The translations under genes were made by a program, and so were the position numbers. Shown piece by piece: positions 39,894-49,226 of a stretch of DNA of 64,000 bases. The stretch covers positions 868,001-932,000 of the forward strand of contig NZ_LYOY01000029.1 in NCBI RefSeq assembly GCF_001653515.1. The letters are read 5' to 3'. The notes beneath the pieces were generated by a model. It ran no database searches. It worked only from the letters and a program-made list of their open reading frames with translations, and was not told where the DNA came from. The DNA comes from Streptomyces sp. ERV7. GTDB taxonomy: Bacteria > Actinomycetota > Actinomycetes > Streptomycetales > Streptomycetaceae. Position 1 is the stretch's first letter, and every line of letters starts with the position of its first letter.

Positions 39894-41342
39894 TCAGCGA
39901 CGTCGTGATACGAGACCGGCCAGCACTCCCACGAGGGCCGCCGCGGACAGCGCCAGAGAGCACGCCCACAGCGCGCCGCCGGAGGTGTGCGCCCCCGCCG
40001 TGAGCCGGTTCAGGAAGAGCGTGCCGAAGGCGGCGACGCCGATCAGCTGGCCCAGCTGGTTCACGGTGGCGAGCAGCCCGCTGGCGTCCGAGGCGTCCTC
40101 GGGCCGCACGCCCGCGAGCGCGCCCGCGAAGGTGGGGCTGAAGGCCAGCGCCAGGCCGGCGCCGACGCCCGCGTACGCCACGTAGATGACGAGTCCGCCC
40201 GTGCCGCCGTCGCGCTGCAGCAGACCGGTGGCCAGGGTGGAGACCGCGGTCAGTGCGAACCCGACCGGCACCAGCGCCCGTTGCCAGCGCGCGGGCCAGC
40301 GCCGCCAGGTCAGCCCGACCGCCCCGAAGACCGCGGCGGTCGGCGCGAAGGTCAGTCCCGCGCGCAGCGCGCTGTAGCCGAGGCCGCCCTGGACGTGCAG
40401 GGTGAGGGTGAACAGGAAGCCCGCGTTGATGGCCATCGCCACGGCGATCCGGACGACCGCGAGGCCCATGCCGGGCAGGCGCAGCACCCTGGGCGCGATC
40501 AGCGGGGCACCGCCGCGCCGGGTCAGCCGCGACTCGTACGCCCAGAACGCGGCGAAGAGCAGCACGCTCGACGCCAGCGACAGCCAGGCCCACAGCGGCC
40601 AGTCCTCCTCCTGGCCGAGCACCAGGGGCACCGTGAGCAGCGAGACGGAGCCGCCGAGCAGCACCAGGCCCGGCAGGTCGAGGTCGCGTGCCCAGCGGGC
40701 CGCGCCGCGGTGCTCGTACCGCTCCTTGGGCAGATGGCGCGCGCCGAGGGCCAGCAGGACGAGTCCGATGGGCACGTTGACCAGGAACACCGGTCGCCAG
40801 CTGGTGCCGAAGAGGTCGGCGCTGACCAGGATGCCGCCCAGCACCTGCCCGGCGGCGGCGCCGGTGGCGAGCACGGCGGAGTAGACGCCGACGGCACGCA
40901 CGCGTGCCTCTCCGGTGAAGTTGCGCTGGATGAGGCTGAGCACCTGCGGGATCATCAGCGCCGATCCGGCGCCCTGCACCAGCCGGAAGGCGATCAGCTG
41001 CCCGGCCGTCCCGGCCAGACCGCAGGCGAGGGAGGCGGCCGTGAACACGGCCAGGCCGGCCAGGTAGAGCCGGCGGTGCCCGAGCAGGTCGCCCAGGCGC
41101 GCCCCGGTGATCAGCAGCACGGCGTACGCGATGGTGTAACCGGCGACGACCAGCTGCAACGCGGCGCCGGACGCGTGCAGTTCGGTGCGGACGGTGGGGG
41201 CGGCCACATTGACGATGAAGACGTCCAGGAGCGCCATGAACTGCGCCGCGAGCACGATCGCGAGCAGCAGCGAGGGCCGGTTGTCAGTGGCACGGTCTTT
41301 ACTGAGTAAGGGACTTGGGCCCGTGGAGAGTGCGGTGGTCAT
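39894..41342 (-). CDS. MFS transporter, DHA2 family
   Basis: A 482-residue, probably 14-helix drug-proton antiporter. The first helix is SLLLAIVLAAQFMALLDVFI; motif A is ARLGDLLGHRRLYLAGL; the motif-C-like region is GAAAGQVLGGILV. It is divergent from an MmyB-type regulator gene 94 bases away, the usual arrangement in which the regulator represses the pump and responds to a pump substrate. Complete; substrate unknown. Confidence 0.92.
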   Translation of the reverse strand: MTTALSTGPSPLLSKDRATDNRPSLLLAIVLAAQFMALLDVFIVNVAAPTVRTELHASGAALQLVVAGYTIAYAVLLITGARLGDLLGHRRLYLAGLAVFTAASLACGLAGTAGQLIAFRLVQGAGSALMIPQVLSLIQRNFTGEARVRAVGVYSAVLATGAAAGQVLGGILVSADLFGTSWRPVFLVNVPIGLVLLALGARHLPKERYEHRGAARWARDLDLPGLVLLGGSVSLLTVPLVLGQEEDWPLWAWLSLASSVLLFAAFWAYESRLTRRGGAPLIAPRVLRLPGMGLAVVRIAVAMAINAGFLFTLTLHVQGGLGYSALRAGLTFAPTAAVFGAVGLTWRRWPARWQRALVPVGFALTAVSTLATGLLQRDGGTGGLVIYVAYAGVGAGLALAFSPTFAGALAGVRPEDASDASGLLATVNQLGQLIGVAAFGTLFLNRLTAGAHTSGGALWACSLALSAAALVGVLAGLVSRRR

Positions 41343-41394
41343 GGCAGCCAGCCTGGCCGCACTCCGATACGGGTAACGAGAGCCCGCTGATGCT

Positions 41395-41409
41395 GGTACT
41401 GACAGCACC
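41395..41409. promoter_or_regulatory. Palindromic operator candidate between MFS and MmyB-type regulator
   Basis: GGTACTGACAGCACC is a near-perfect 15-base palindrome (half-sites GGTaCTG and CAGcACC). It lies 28 bases before the regulator start and 53 before the transporter start. Position and symmetry suggest binding of the adjacent regulator; binding is not shown. Confidence 0.5.
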
Positions 41410-41436
41410 TGGCAGCGTTGGGCGACGGGATCCACG

Positions 41437-42306
41437 ATGGGGGACGTGACGACAGTGGCAGCACCGAACGGACGCCGCAGGCCCGAACTCGCCGCGTTCC
41501 TGCGCGGCAGACGCGCGCGGGTGACGCCTGCCGACGTCGGCATGCCGCCGGGCCTGCGGCGGCGCACGCCCGGGCTGCGCCGGGAAGAGGTCGCCCAGCT
41601 CTCCGGAGTCGGCGTGACCTGGTACACCTGGCTGGAGCAGGGCCGCCCGATCAACGCCTCGCCGCAGGTCCTCGACGCGGTGGCGCGCACCCTCCGCCTG
41701 GACGAGCCCGAGCGCGAGCACCTCTACCACCTGGCGGACGTGCCCTGCGAGCCGGACCGGGAGGCCGCGGCGGCGGAGGTCGGCCCGGAGATCCAGGGCA
41801 TCATCGACGCCCTGGACCCGCATCCCGCGGTGGTCTACAACGGGCGCTACGACATCCTGGCGACCAACCCCGCCTACCGGGACCTGTTCGACATCCCGGA
41901 GGTCCGGTCGACGGGCGTGAGCAACGTGCTGTGGACGCTGTTCACCGTGCCGGAGCCCGACTGTCCGGTCCTGTTCCGGGAGAAGGAGCTGCCGGTGATG
42001 GTGGCGACCCTGCGCTCGGAGTACGGCCGCCATGTCGGCGAGCCCGCCTGGGAGTCGTTCATCGAGAAGCTCTCCGAGGCGAGCCCCTACTTCGCGCGGC
42101 TGTGGAGGACCGGCGACGTGGTGCCGCCGGGCCCCCGGGTGAAGACGTTCCGCCACCCGGCGGTCGGCGAGATACGGATGACCTCGGTGTCGCTGTCCAT
42201 CAACGGGATGCCGGAGTGCCGGATCGTGACGTACACACCGAACGACGAGGAGAGCGGCGCGCGTACGGCAACGCTGCGGGAGATGCGGGAGAAGATCTGG
42301 GCGTGA
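41437..42306 (+). CDS. MmyB-type XRE transcriptional regulator
   Basis: A 289-residue regulator. The N-terminal helix-turn-helix is at 30-90 (RRRTPGLRREEVAQLSGVGV, TWYTWLEQGRPINAS), and an MmyB-like PAS-fold ligand-binding domain covers about 110-280 (YDILATNPAYRDLF, FRHPAVGEIRM). Some members bind fatty acids. It is divergent from the DHA2 transporter and probably controls it and itself. An N-terminal relative survives as a stub at 2972-3061. Confidence 0.93.
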   Translation: MGDVTTVAAPNGRRRPELAAFLRGRRARVTPADVGMPPGLRRRTPGLRREEVAQLSGVGVTWYTWLEQGRPINASPQVLDAVARTLRLDEPEREHLYHLADVPCEPDREAAAAEVGPEIQGIIDALDPHPAVVYNGRYDILATNPAYRDLFDIPEVRSTGVSNVLWTLFTVPEPDCPVLFREKELPVMVATLRSEYGRHVGEPAWESFIEKLSEASPYFARLWRTGDVVPPGPRVKTFRHPAVGEIRMTSVSLSINGMPECRIVTYTPNDEESGARTATLREMREKIWA

Positions 42307-42390
42307 GGCGGCCGCGCGGGCACGGGGCTGGGCGGCCGTCTCACACCCGCCGCCACCCGGCCCGGCCGGGCGGGGCCCCGGAAACGCGAA

Positions 42391-42421
42391 ATCCCGCCCG
42401 GTCGAACCGACCGGACGGGAT
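42391..42421. terminator. Hairpin terminator between tRNA-Ala and the MmyB-type regulator
   Basis: ATCCCGcCCGGTC and GACCGGaCGGGAT form a 13-bp stem with one mismatch and a 5-base loop. It lies ten bases past the tRNA 3' end on the minus strand and 85 bases past the regulator on the plus strand, so it can serve both. Confidence 0.82.
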
Positions 42422-42431
42422 CCCGTACCTG

Positions 42432-42504
42432 TGGAGCTAAGGAGAATTGAACTCCTGACCTCCTGCATGCCATGCAGGCGCTCTACCAACTGAGCTATAG
42501 CCCC
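42432..42504 (-). tRNA. tRNA-Ala (anticodon GGC)
   Basis: The 73-base gene folds as a complete cloverleaf: acceptor GGGGCTA with TAGCTCC (one G-U pair), D-arm TAGCTCAGTTGGTAGAGC, anticodon stem CCTGC/GCAGG with loop ATGGCAT (anticodon GGC, reading GCC), and T-arm AGGAGTTCAATTCTCCT. The discriminator base is A and the CCA end is not encoded. It lies downstream of the nadD-rsfS genes on the same strand. Confidence 0.97.
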
Positions 42505-42643
42505 GCTGTTCGCTTTTGTTTCCTGCGCTCCTGCGCCGCGAACAAGAAGAACTTTAGCCTGTGACCTGCCGGAAAGTGAAATCCGGTGGTCGCACCGCCC
42601 GGGCGGGCGCCCGGCGCGCCCCGGCGGCGGCCCCGCGGCCGCC

Positions 42644-43303
42644 TCAGTCGTCGTCGCCGAGGACCGGCTCGGGGAGCGTCCCGGCGTTGTGCTCCAGCAG
42701 GCGCCAGCCGCGCGCGCCCTCGCCGAGGACGGACCAGCAGCAGTTGGAGAGCCCGCCCAGGCCTTCCCAGTGGTGCGCCTCCAGGCCGAGGAGGCGGCCG
42801 ATGGTGGTGCGGATCGTCCCGCCGTGGCTGACCACGACCAGGGTGCCCTCGTCCGGCAGCTTGTCGGCGTGGGCGAGCACCACCGGGGCGGCCCGGTCGG
42901 CCACCTCGGTCTCCAGCTCGCCGCCGCCCCGGCGCACCGGCTCGCCGCGCTTCCACGCCGCGTACTGCTCGCCGTAGAGGCCCACGATCTCCTGGTGGGT
43001 CAGGCCCTGCCAGGCGCCCGCGTACGTCTCCCGAAGGGCGGCGTCGTGGGTGACCGGCAGCCCGGAGACCGCGGCCAGCTCGCCGGCGGTCGCCGCGGCG
43101 CGCTTGAGGTCGGAGGCGACGATCGCGTCCGGCTTCAGGGCCGCCAGCAGGCGCGCCGCGCGGCGCGCCTGGCCGAGACCGGCCTCGGTCAGCTCGATGT
43201 CCGTGGAGCCCTGGAAGCGGCGCTCCAGGTTCCACGCGGTCTGGCCGTGCCGCCACAGGACGACCCGGCGGCCCCGGCCCGGCTTCGCGTCGCTGGTGTT
43301 CAG
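42644..43303 (-). CDS. Histidine phosphatase family protein with a probable CTG start
   Basis: A 219-residue phosphoglycerate-mutase-like phosphatase. The catalytic histidine is in VVLWRHGQTAWN (residues 14-25), the acid/base region is DAALRETYAGAWQG, and the second histidine is in LVVVSHGGTIRT. No ATG, GTG or TTG occurs in frame between the upstream stop and the catalytic RHG motif. The only sensible start is CTG at 43303, whose bases overlap the rsfS stop (CTGA), so translation is probably coupled to rsfS. In actinobacteria this gene regularly follows rsfS. Substrate unknown. Confidence 0.85.
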   Translation of the reverse strand: MNTSDAKPGRGRRVVLWRHGQTAWNLERRFQGSTDIELTEAGLGQARRAARLLAALKPDAIVASDLKRAAATAGELAAVSGLPVTHDAALRETYAGAWQGLTHQEIVGLYGEQYAAWKRGEPVRRGGGELETEVADRAAPVVLAHADKLPDEGTLVVVSHGGTIRTTIGRLLGLEAHHWEGLGGLSNCCWSVLGEGARGWRLLEHNAGTLPEPVLGDDD

Positions 43304-43734
43304 CTCAGCTCACCGTCCTCCGTCCCACCGTGCAGCTGGGCGTGCTCGGCGGCCTTGCCGCGGGTCTTCACCGCGTCCTCGGGAAGCGGCAGCTCGGGGC
43401 AGTCCTTCCAGAGGCGCTCCAGGGCGTAGAAGACGCGCTCCTCGCTGTGCTGGACGTGCACGACGATGTCGACGTAGTCCAGCAGGATCCAGCGGGCGTC
43501 GCGGTCGCCCTCGCGGCGCACCGGCTTGGCGCCGAGCTCCTTGTTCAGGCGCTCCTCGACCTCCTCCGCGATGGACTTGACCTGGCGGTCGTTGGGGGCG
43601 GAGGCGAGCAGGAAGGCGTCGGTGATCGACAGCACATCGCTGACGTCGTACGCGATGATGTCGTGCGCGAGCCGGTCGGCGGCCGCCTGAGCGGCGGCGG
43701 TGATGAGCTCGATGGAACGGTCCGTGGCGGTCAC
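43300..43734 (-). CDS. rsfS: Ribosomal silencing factor RsfS
   Basis: A 144-residue factor that binds protein L14 and blocks subunit joining when nutrients are short. The family motifs are IIAYDVSDVLSITDAFLLAS, RQVKSIAEEVEE and DARWILLDYVDIVVHVQ. The start is GTG 43734. It belongs to the nadD-LytR_C-rsfS-phosphatase gene set on one strand; its stop overlaps the next gene. Confidence 0.96.
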   Translation of the reverse strand: MTATDRSIELITAAAQAAADRLAHDIIAYDVSDVLSITDAFLLASAPNDRQVKSIAEEVEERLNKELGAKPVRREGDRDARWILLDYVDIVVHVQHSEERVFYALERLWKDCPELPLPEDAVKTRGKAAEHAQLHGGTEDGELS

Positions 43735-43812
43735 AAGCTGGCTTTCGTCGGCGGTCAGATCGATTCAGATCGTTCTCCAGGATCTCACGGACCGCCGACA
43801 GCCCCGAAAGGA

Positions 43813-45546
43813 TTACTTGACCTTGTAATCCTTGCCGAGCACCACGGTGACGTCCGCGTTCGCCGCGGCCTTGCCCTGCTTGACCGCACCGGCCGGCAGA
43901 CCCAGCGTCTTGGCCACCTCTTCGGCCTTCGCCTTCTGGGCCGCGTCACCGTACGTGACCGAGGAGGTCGCCGCCGTGCTCGCGCCGCCCGCGTCGATGA
44001 AGGCGTAGCCGCCGTTGACCAGGTCGACCCGGGCCTTGTCGGCCGCCTTCGGGTTGCCGCTGCCGTTGCTGACGCCGACGCGGATCGCCGCGCCCTTGTC
44101 GGGAGCCGTGACCGAGCCGCCCAGGATGTCCTTGACCACGCTGTCACCGGCCTGCGCGCTGAGCGTGCCGTCCTGCTGGACCGGCAGCAGCGCCGTCTTG
44201 TAGGCGCCGACCTTGGCGTGCTCGGCGAGCTTGGCCAGCGCGGCACCGAGGTCGCCCTCGGGCAGCGAGGGGTCGAGGATCTGCGCCAGCGTCTGCACGG
44301 TGATCGTGGCGGCCTTGGGGTCGTCCGAGATCTTGCGCAGCACCCCGTACATCACCTGCCCGAACCGCTGCAGCTGCTTGGCCTCCGCCTCGCCGGGCCC
44401 CTTGTACGTGGCGTACGCCACAGCCATCTGCCCGGTGAGCGTCTGGTCCTCGCCCTTCTTCACCACGGGGGCCGCGCCCGCCTTGGCGCTCGGCACATCG
44501 GCATCCGTACTGATGTCGATGTTGCCGACCAGGTCGACCAGGTTCTCCAGGAAGGGCGTGTCCAGCCGCCAGGTCCCGGTGATCTTGGTGCCGAGCAGGG
44601 TGCCGAGCGCCTCGCGGGTACCCTGCGAACCGTCGCCGTCGACGGACTTGGCGAGCGTGGTGCGGGTGCCGTCGTCGTTGGAGACGGCGAGGGTGTTGGG
44701 CAGCAGGACGGTGGTGCCCTGCTTGGTCGTCGCGTTGTTGACGAGCAGCGCCGTGGAGGTGCCGCCCTTCTGGGTGTTGTGCAGATGCAGGACGATCACG
44801 TCCCGCTTCTGCGCGCCCACGGCGGCCGCCGGCTTCTTGGAGTCCGAGGACGACGAGACGCCGGGCAGCTTGCCGGCCGACCAGAGGTAGCCGACGCCGC
44901 CGACCGCCGCGAGGGCGAGGACCACGACGAGCGCGACCACCCGGTTGCGGCCGCGGCGCCTTGCCTCCTCGCGCCGCTCGGTGCGGCTCTCGGTGAACTT
45001 CAGCCAGTCGATGACGTCTTCGGAGTCCTCGTCGGGCTCCTCGATGAACGAGAACTGCTCGGTGCGGTAGTCGCGTTCGTCCTTGCGCTGCTGCGGCAGC
45101 ACCGGGATCTGCTCGGCCACCGGCTCCGGCTCCGGCTCGGGCTGGGCCTCCCGCACGGGGGCCTGCGTCTGCGCTGCCTGCTGGGCGGGGGGCTGCTCGC
45201 CGCCCCACTGCTGCGCGGGGTCGTAGCCGTACCCCTGGTTCTGCTGGGGCACGGACGGCTGCGCGGACTGGCCGTACGCGTCGTAGCCGTAGTCGTACGA
45301 GGGCTGCTGCTGGGCGTACGGGTCGTACCCGTAACCGCCCTGCTGCTGGCCCTGGTGGTCTCGCTGGGACGGCTGAGCCTGCTGGGACTGGTGGGACTGG
45401 TGGGTCTGCTGCGGCTGGGCCTGGGCGTACGGGTCGTACGAACCCTGCTGGGGCACCTGCTGGTACACCGGCTGGCCGTACTCGTCATAACCGACAAGTT
45501 GCACCTGCGGCGCATAGGGGTCGTACGGGTCCTGTCGGTCGTTCAC
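43813..45546 (-). CDS. LytR/CpsA/Psr-related membrane protein with LytR_C domain
   Basis: A 577-residue protein. Residues 1-140 are a disordered Gln/Tyr/Pro-rich cytoplasmic region (YDPYAQAQPQQ repeats). One membrane helix follows near 205 (VVALVVVLALAAVGGVGYLW). The outer part is LCP-like (DVIVLHLHN, MAVAYATYKGPGEAEAKQLQR) and ends in a LytR_C domain (IRVGVSNGSG; VVLGKDYKVK). LCP proteins attach polymers to peptidoglycan; several arginines used by active LCP enzymes are not obvious here, so catalytic activity is uncertain. The GTG start 45546 lies 15 bases after nadD. Confidence 0.88.
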   Translation of the reverse strand: MNDRQDPYDPYAPQVQLVGYDEYGQPVYQQVPQQGSYDPYAQAQPQQTHQSHQSQQAQPSQRDHQGQQQGGYGYDPYAQQQPSYDYGYDAYGQSAQPSVPQQNQGYGYDPAQQWGGEQPPAQQAAQTQAPVREAQPEPEPEPVAEQIPVLPQQRKDERDYRTEQFSFIEEPDEDSEDVIDWLKFTESRTERREEARRRGRNRVVALVVVLALAAVGGVGYLWSAGKLPGVSSSSDSKKPAAAVGAQKRDVIVLHLHNTQKGGTSTALLVNNATTKQGTTVLLPNTLAVSNDDGTRTTLAKSVDGDGSQGTREALGTLLGTKITGTWRLDTPFLENLVDLVGNIDISTDADVPSAKAGAAPVVKKGEDQTLTGQMAVAYATYKGPGEAEAKQLQRFGQVMYGVLRKISDDPKAATITVQTLAQILDPSLPEGDLGAALAKLAEHAKVGAYKTALLPVQQDGTLSAQAGDSVVKDILGGSVTAPDKGAAIRVGVSNGSGNPKAADKARVDLVNGGYAFIDAGGASTAATSSVTYGDAAQKAKAEEVAKTLGLPAGAVKQGKAAANADVTVVLGKDYKVK

Positions 45547-45560
45547 CGGGTGCCCTTCTC

Positions 45561-46181
45561 TCACTCGCCGCGGTAGAGCTGGCGCTTGTCGATGTAGCGC
45601 ACCACGCCGTCCGGAACCAGATACCAGACCGGGTCGCCCTGCGCGACCCTCGCCCGGCAGTCCGTCGACGAGATGGCCAGGGCGGGCACCTCCACCAGCG
45701 ACACCCCGCCCTCGGGCAGACCGTCGTCCGTCAGTATGTGGCCGGGCCGGGTCACCCCGATGAAGTGGGCGAGCGAGAACAGCTCGTCCACGTCACGCCA
45801 GGTGGTGAGGATCTGCGAGAGCGCGTCGGCGCCGGTGATGAAGAACAGGTCCGCGTCGTTGTTGAGGGCGCGCAGGTCCCGCAGCGTGTCCACGGTGTAC
45901 GTCGCACCGCCGCGGTCGATGTCGATCCGGCTCACCGAGAACTGCGGGTTGGACGCGGTCGCGATGACCGTCATCAGATACCGGTCCTCGGGCGCGGAGA
46001 CGTTTTTGTGGCTCTTCTGCCACGGCTGCCCCGTCGGCACGAACACGACCTCGTCCAGATGGAACTGAGAGGCCACCTCGCTGGCGGCCACCAGGTGTCC
46101 GTGGTGGATCGGGTCGAACGTTCCGCCCATCACGCCGATGCGCCGCTTGACCGGACCGGTAGGCACTTCCTGCTCTCCCAT
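45561..46181 (-). CDS. nadD: Nicotinate-nucleotide adenylyltransferase NadD
   Basis: A 206-residue enzyme that adenylates nicotinate mononucleotide in NAD synthesis. The nucleotidyltransferase motif is [15 protein letters not shown] near residues 16-30, and the second is [24 protein letters not shown] 46181 gives the expected length. It heads the nadD-LytR_C-rsfS-phosphatase operon. Confidence 0.96.
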   Translation of the reverse strand: MGEQEVPTGPVKRRIGVMGGTFDPIHHGHLVAASEVASQFHLDEVVFVPTGQPWQKSHKNVSAPEDRYLMTVIATASNPQFSVSRIDIDRGGATYTVDTLRDLRALNNDADLFFITGADALSQILTTWRDVDELFSLAHFIGVTRPGHILTDDGLPEGGVSLVEVPALAISSTDCRARVAQGDPVWYLVPDGVVRYIDKRQLYRGE

Positions 46182-46219
46182 GCGTGCAGAGCCTACTGGC
46201 CCGGTGGAAACGCCCCGAC

Positions 46220-46384
46220 TCAGCGGTCGCGGTTGAAGCGCGTGGTGATCCACAGCAGGAGCAGCAGCGCGAACAGGGCGCCGCCACCGGTGACGTACGG
46301 GCTGAGGCTTTCGTGGTTGCCGCCGTGCTCGGTGCCCTCGGCGAGGGTGACCAGATGCGTGGCGGCGGTGCTGGTGAGGCTCAT
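46220..46384 (-). CDS. Small membrane protein, 54 residues
   Basis: The frame starts [17 protein letters not shown] and has one membrane helix, [16 protein letters not shown], ending RFNRDR. The histidine-containing loop [17 protein letters not shown] precedes the helix. Similar short proteins sit upstream of nadD in other Streptomyces as I recall. Function unknown. Confidence 0.72.
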   Translation of the reverse strand: MSLTSTAATHLVTLAEGTEHGGNHESLSPYVTGGGALFALLLLLWITTRFNRDR

Positions 46385-46473
46385 CGTCAGCAGGACCTAT
46401 CCGGGAGTCGGAGCGGAGACTTCGGGCACATCGTATGCGGGCCGCCCGGGCACTCTCACGCCGACTCAGCCGT

Positions 46474-46698
46474 TCAGTCCTTGACGACGCCCTCCGCGTC
46501 GGGGCTCGCACCCCGGCTCGGCTCGCCGTCCGACCCGGCGGCGACCGCGTCGCCACCGCCGTTGGAGCGGTAGCCGCGCAGCAGCAGCCAGGCCAGGCCG
46601 CCCGCACCGAAGATCGACACCAGCAGCAGGATCCGCAGCACATTGCCGGGTCCCTGCTGGTCCGAGGCGGCGGCGAGAAGCGTGACGGCATCCGTCAT
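46474..46698 (-). CDS. Small membrane protein, 74 residues
   Basis: ATG 46698 follows a GGAGA ribosome site. The product has one membrane helix ([21 protein letters not shown]) and an acidic, glycine-rich cytoplasmic tail. No domain is recognised. It is divergent from the M48 protease gene and lies on the same strand as the next small membrane protein. Confidence 0.72.
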   Translation of the reverse strand: MTDAVTLLAAASDQQGPGNVLRILLLVSIFGAGGLAWLLLRGYRSNGGGDAVAAGSDGEPSRGASPDAEGVVKD

Positions 46699-46806
46699 GG
46701 CAGGTGTCTCCTTGGTTATCCACAGGCCCCCGCCCCACGGTAGCCCCACCGCCTAGGGTGGATGTCGTCAGGGGGACGAGCCGAGACTCTCAGACAGGGG
46801 GACACC

Positions 46807-47979
46807 ATGACCGATGACATCCAGGACAGCGTGCCGAGCAGGCAGCGCCGACGCTTCCCCGGGATCTCCTCCCGGGCCTATGAACACCCCGCGGACCGGT
46901 CGGCGCTGGTGGCGCTGCGCAAGCTCAGCGGCTTCGACACGGTCTTCAAGGCGCTCAGCGGGCTGCTGCCCGAGCGCAGCCTGCGCCTGCTGTTCCTCTC
47001 CGACTCCGTGCGCGTGAGCGACGCCCAGTTCGCGCACCTCAACGCCATGCTGCGGGACGCCTGTTACATCCTGGACCTGGAGAAGGTCCCCCCGATGTAC
47101 GTGACGCAGGACCCCCGGCCGAACGCGATGTGCATCGGCCTGGACGAGCCGATCATCGTCGTCACCACGGGCCTCGTGGAGCTGCTCGACGAGGAGGAGA
47201 TGCGCGCGGTCGTCGGCCACGAGGTGGGCCACGCCCTGTCCGGCCACTCGGTCTACCGCACGATCCTGCTCTTCCTCACCAACCTGGCGCTGAAGATCGC
47301 CTGGATCCCGCTGGGCAACGTGGCGGTGATGGCGATAGTGACGGCGCTGCGGGAGTGGTTCCGCAAGTCGGAGCTGTCCGCCGACCGGGCCGGACTGCTC
47401 GTCGGCCAGGACCTCCAGGCCTCGATGCGGGGCCTGATGAAGATAGCCGGCGGCAACCACCTCCACGAGATGAACGTGGACGCGTTCCTGGAGCAGGCCG
47501 AGGAGTACGAGGCGGGCGGCGACCTGCGCGACTCGGTCCTGAAGATCCTCAACGTGCTGCCCCGTTCGCACCCGTTCACCACCGTGCGCGCGGCCGAGCT
47601 GAAGAAGTGGGCCGCGAGCCGTGACTACCAGCGTCTGATGGACGGCCACTACCCCCGTCGTGAGGAGGACAAGGACACCTCGGTCTCCGACTCGTTCCGC
47701 GAGTCCGCCGCCTCGTACGCGGAGACGGTCCGGACGAGCAAGGACCCGCTGATGAAGCTGGTCGGCGACATAGCCGGCGGCACGGCGGACCTCGGCGGCA
47801 AGCTGTACGGCAAGTTCACCGGCGCGGGCTCCGCCTCGCGCGCCTCGGACCGGCCGGCGGACGGCGGCCCCTCGGACGGCGCCCCTTCAAACGGTGCGAA
47901 GGGCGGACCGCAGGACGGGCCGTCCGGTCCGGCGGCGGACGGCGACGGACCGCAGGAAGGGCCGGGACAGGACGCCTAG
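46807..47979 (+). CDS. M48 family zinc metallopeptidase (HtpX-like)
   Basis: A 390-residue Ste24/HtpX-type protease. The zinc motif is VVGHEVGHALSGH near residues 136-148, with the third ligand in SELSADRAG near 193. A hydrophobic stretch (YRTILLFLTNLALKIAWIPLGN) lies between and suggests membrane association. The C-terminal 60 residues are a Gly/Pro/Asp-rich disordered tail. ATG 46807 is preceded by AGACAGGGGGAC. It probably acts in membrane protein quality control. Confidence 0.92.
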   Translation: MTDDIQDSVPSRQRRRFPGISSRAYEHPADRSALVALRKLSGFDTVFKALSGLLPERSLRLLFLSDSVRVSDAQFAHLNAMLRDACYILDLEKVPPMYVTQDPRPNAMCIGLDEPIIVVTTGLVELLDEEEMRAVVGHEVGHALSGHSVYRTILLFLTNLALKIAWIPLGNVAVMAIVTALREWFRKSELSADRAGLLVGQDLQASMRGLMKIAGGNHLHEMNVDAFLEQAEEYEAGGDLRDSVLKILNVLPRSHPFTTVRAAELKKWAASRDYQRLMDGHYPRREEDKDTSVSDSFRESAASYAETVRTSKDPLMKLVGDIAGGTADLGGKLYGKFTGAGSASRASDRPADGGPSDGAPSNGAKGGPQDGPSGPAADGDGPQEGPGQDA

Positions 47980-48003
47980 GAGGGTCCGCGGTGCCCGGGC
48001 GGT

Positions 48004-49077
48004 CTACGGCGTCGGCTGGGCGCTGGTGGCCAGGGTGCCGCAGAGGGCCGCGGTGGCGGGGCCGGTCGCGTACGGATCGGTGCCCGCCGGGCCGGTCGCG
48101 CTGGTCCGCTCGCCCGCGAGCAGCGGCCGCAGCTGCGCGGAGACATCGGCCGAGCAGGCCTGCGGCCCGGCCTCCATATAGCTGAACTGCAGCTCGACCC
48201 GGTGCAGCCGCAGGTCGTCGCGGTCGAAGCGGAAGTGCAGCTCACGGCGGACGGTGAAGAGCGAGGCCGCCTTGTCCTGGCCGGACGCGGCCGGGCGCAG
48301 GGCGTACGTGAAGGTGTGGTCGGAGGTCACATCCAGGGTGTCCCGGCCGGACTCGGCGTAGTGGAAGGTGCCCTGCACCCGCACCTGGGGGTCGGCCAGC
48401 GCCACTTTGGCCGGATCGAAGCGCACCAGCCAGCCGGTGGCGGAGTGGCGGCCGTCGTCGGCCGGGTTGTCGATGCTCTGGTCGAACTGGGCGATCAGCT
48501 CCGGATCGAGCAGTGCGCGGACCTGGTGCACGGACTTGCCGGTCAGCACCTGGGGGTCGAGGGACGACTGGACCAGATACTCCTTGGCGGTGGTCACACC
48601 GGCGATGATCTGGCTCTCGGAGAAGTGGCTGGTCCTGCGGACGGCGGGGAGGTTGATGCCGTCGGCGCCGGTGCGGAACTGGGCGGCCGGGCTGTGGTCG
48701 AACAGGCGGGTGACGTCGATGCCGGGGACGACGGTCTGCGGGGCCAGCGGTATCACGGTCATCCGCAGGGGCTCGGCGGCGACGCTGCCGCCACCGGGCT
48801 GGTAGGGGTGGCGCAGGCCCATGTACACAGCGGTGCCGAAGGCGATGAAGAGGAGGACGACCAGCGCGACGATCTGTTTGGTGAAGGGCTTGAAGGACCA
48901 GCTGGAACGGCTGCGGACCGCGCGCGCGTGCTCGCGCATCCGCTCCTGGGCGGAGAACTCCTGAAGGCGGGCAGCGCGAACGAACGATTCGTCGAAGACG
49001 ACGGATCGGTACTCGTCCTCACCTCCGCCGGGGAGGCCCTCCGGTGTCCCCTCGGGTGGCTCTCCACGCCCTGCCAT
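48004..49077 (-). CDS. Conserved actinobacterial membrane protein
   Basis: A 357-residue protein. The N-terminal cytoplasmic part carries the motif RSVVFDESFVRAARLQEFSAQER (about 24-46; quoted in pieces RSVVFDESFVRAA and LQEFSAQER). One membrane helix follows (QIVALVVLLFIAFGTAVYMG, near 68-87), then a large outer domain with DVTSDHTFTYALRPA and paired cysteines near the end. No enzyme motif is seen. The same N-terminal motif occurs in the neighbouring protein at 49246-49830. Confidence 0.82.
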   Translation of the reverse strand: MAGRGEPPEGTPEGLPGGGEDEYRSVVFDESFVRAARLQEFSAQERMREHARAVRSRSSWSFKPFTKQIVALVVLLFIAFGTAVYMGLRHPYQPGGGSVAAEPLRMTVIPLAPQTVVPGIDVTRLFDHSPAAQFRTGADGINLPAVRRTSHFSESQIIAGVTTAKEYLVQSSLDPQVLTGKSVHQVRALLDPELIAQFDQSIDNPADDGRHSATGWLVRFDPAKVALADPQVRVQGTFHYAESGRDTLDVTSDHTFTYALRPAASGQDKAASLFTVRRELHFRFDRDDLRLHRVELQFSYMEAGPQACSADVSAQLRPLLAGERTSATGPAGTDPYATGPATAALCGTLATSAQPTP

Positions 49078-49226
49078 ACCTTCAGGGTAGGTCGCGGGAG
49101 GGGCCGGTAAACGCGCTGCTACGCGACAAGTTCTGACGAGTTCCCACGCGGTTGTGCAGGGCGGGGTCAGAGCAGGGTCAGAGCAGCGTCAGGACGGGGG
49201 AAAGTGCTGGTCAGGGGTGGGGGTGG

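Noticed and set aside
42495..43256. Long minus-strand frame covering the histidine phosphatase
   Set aside because: It is in a different frame from the RHG and SHGGT motifs and is Arg/Gly/Pro-rich filler.
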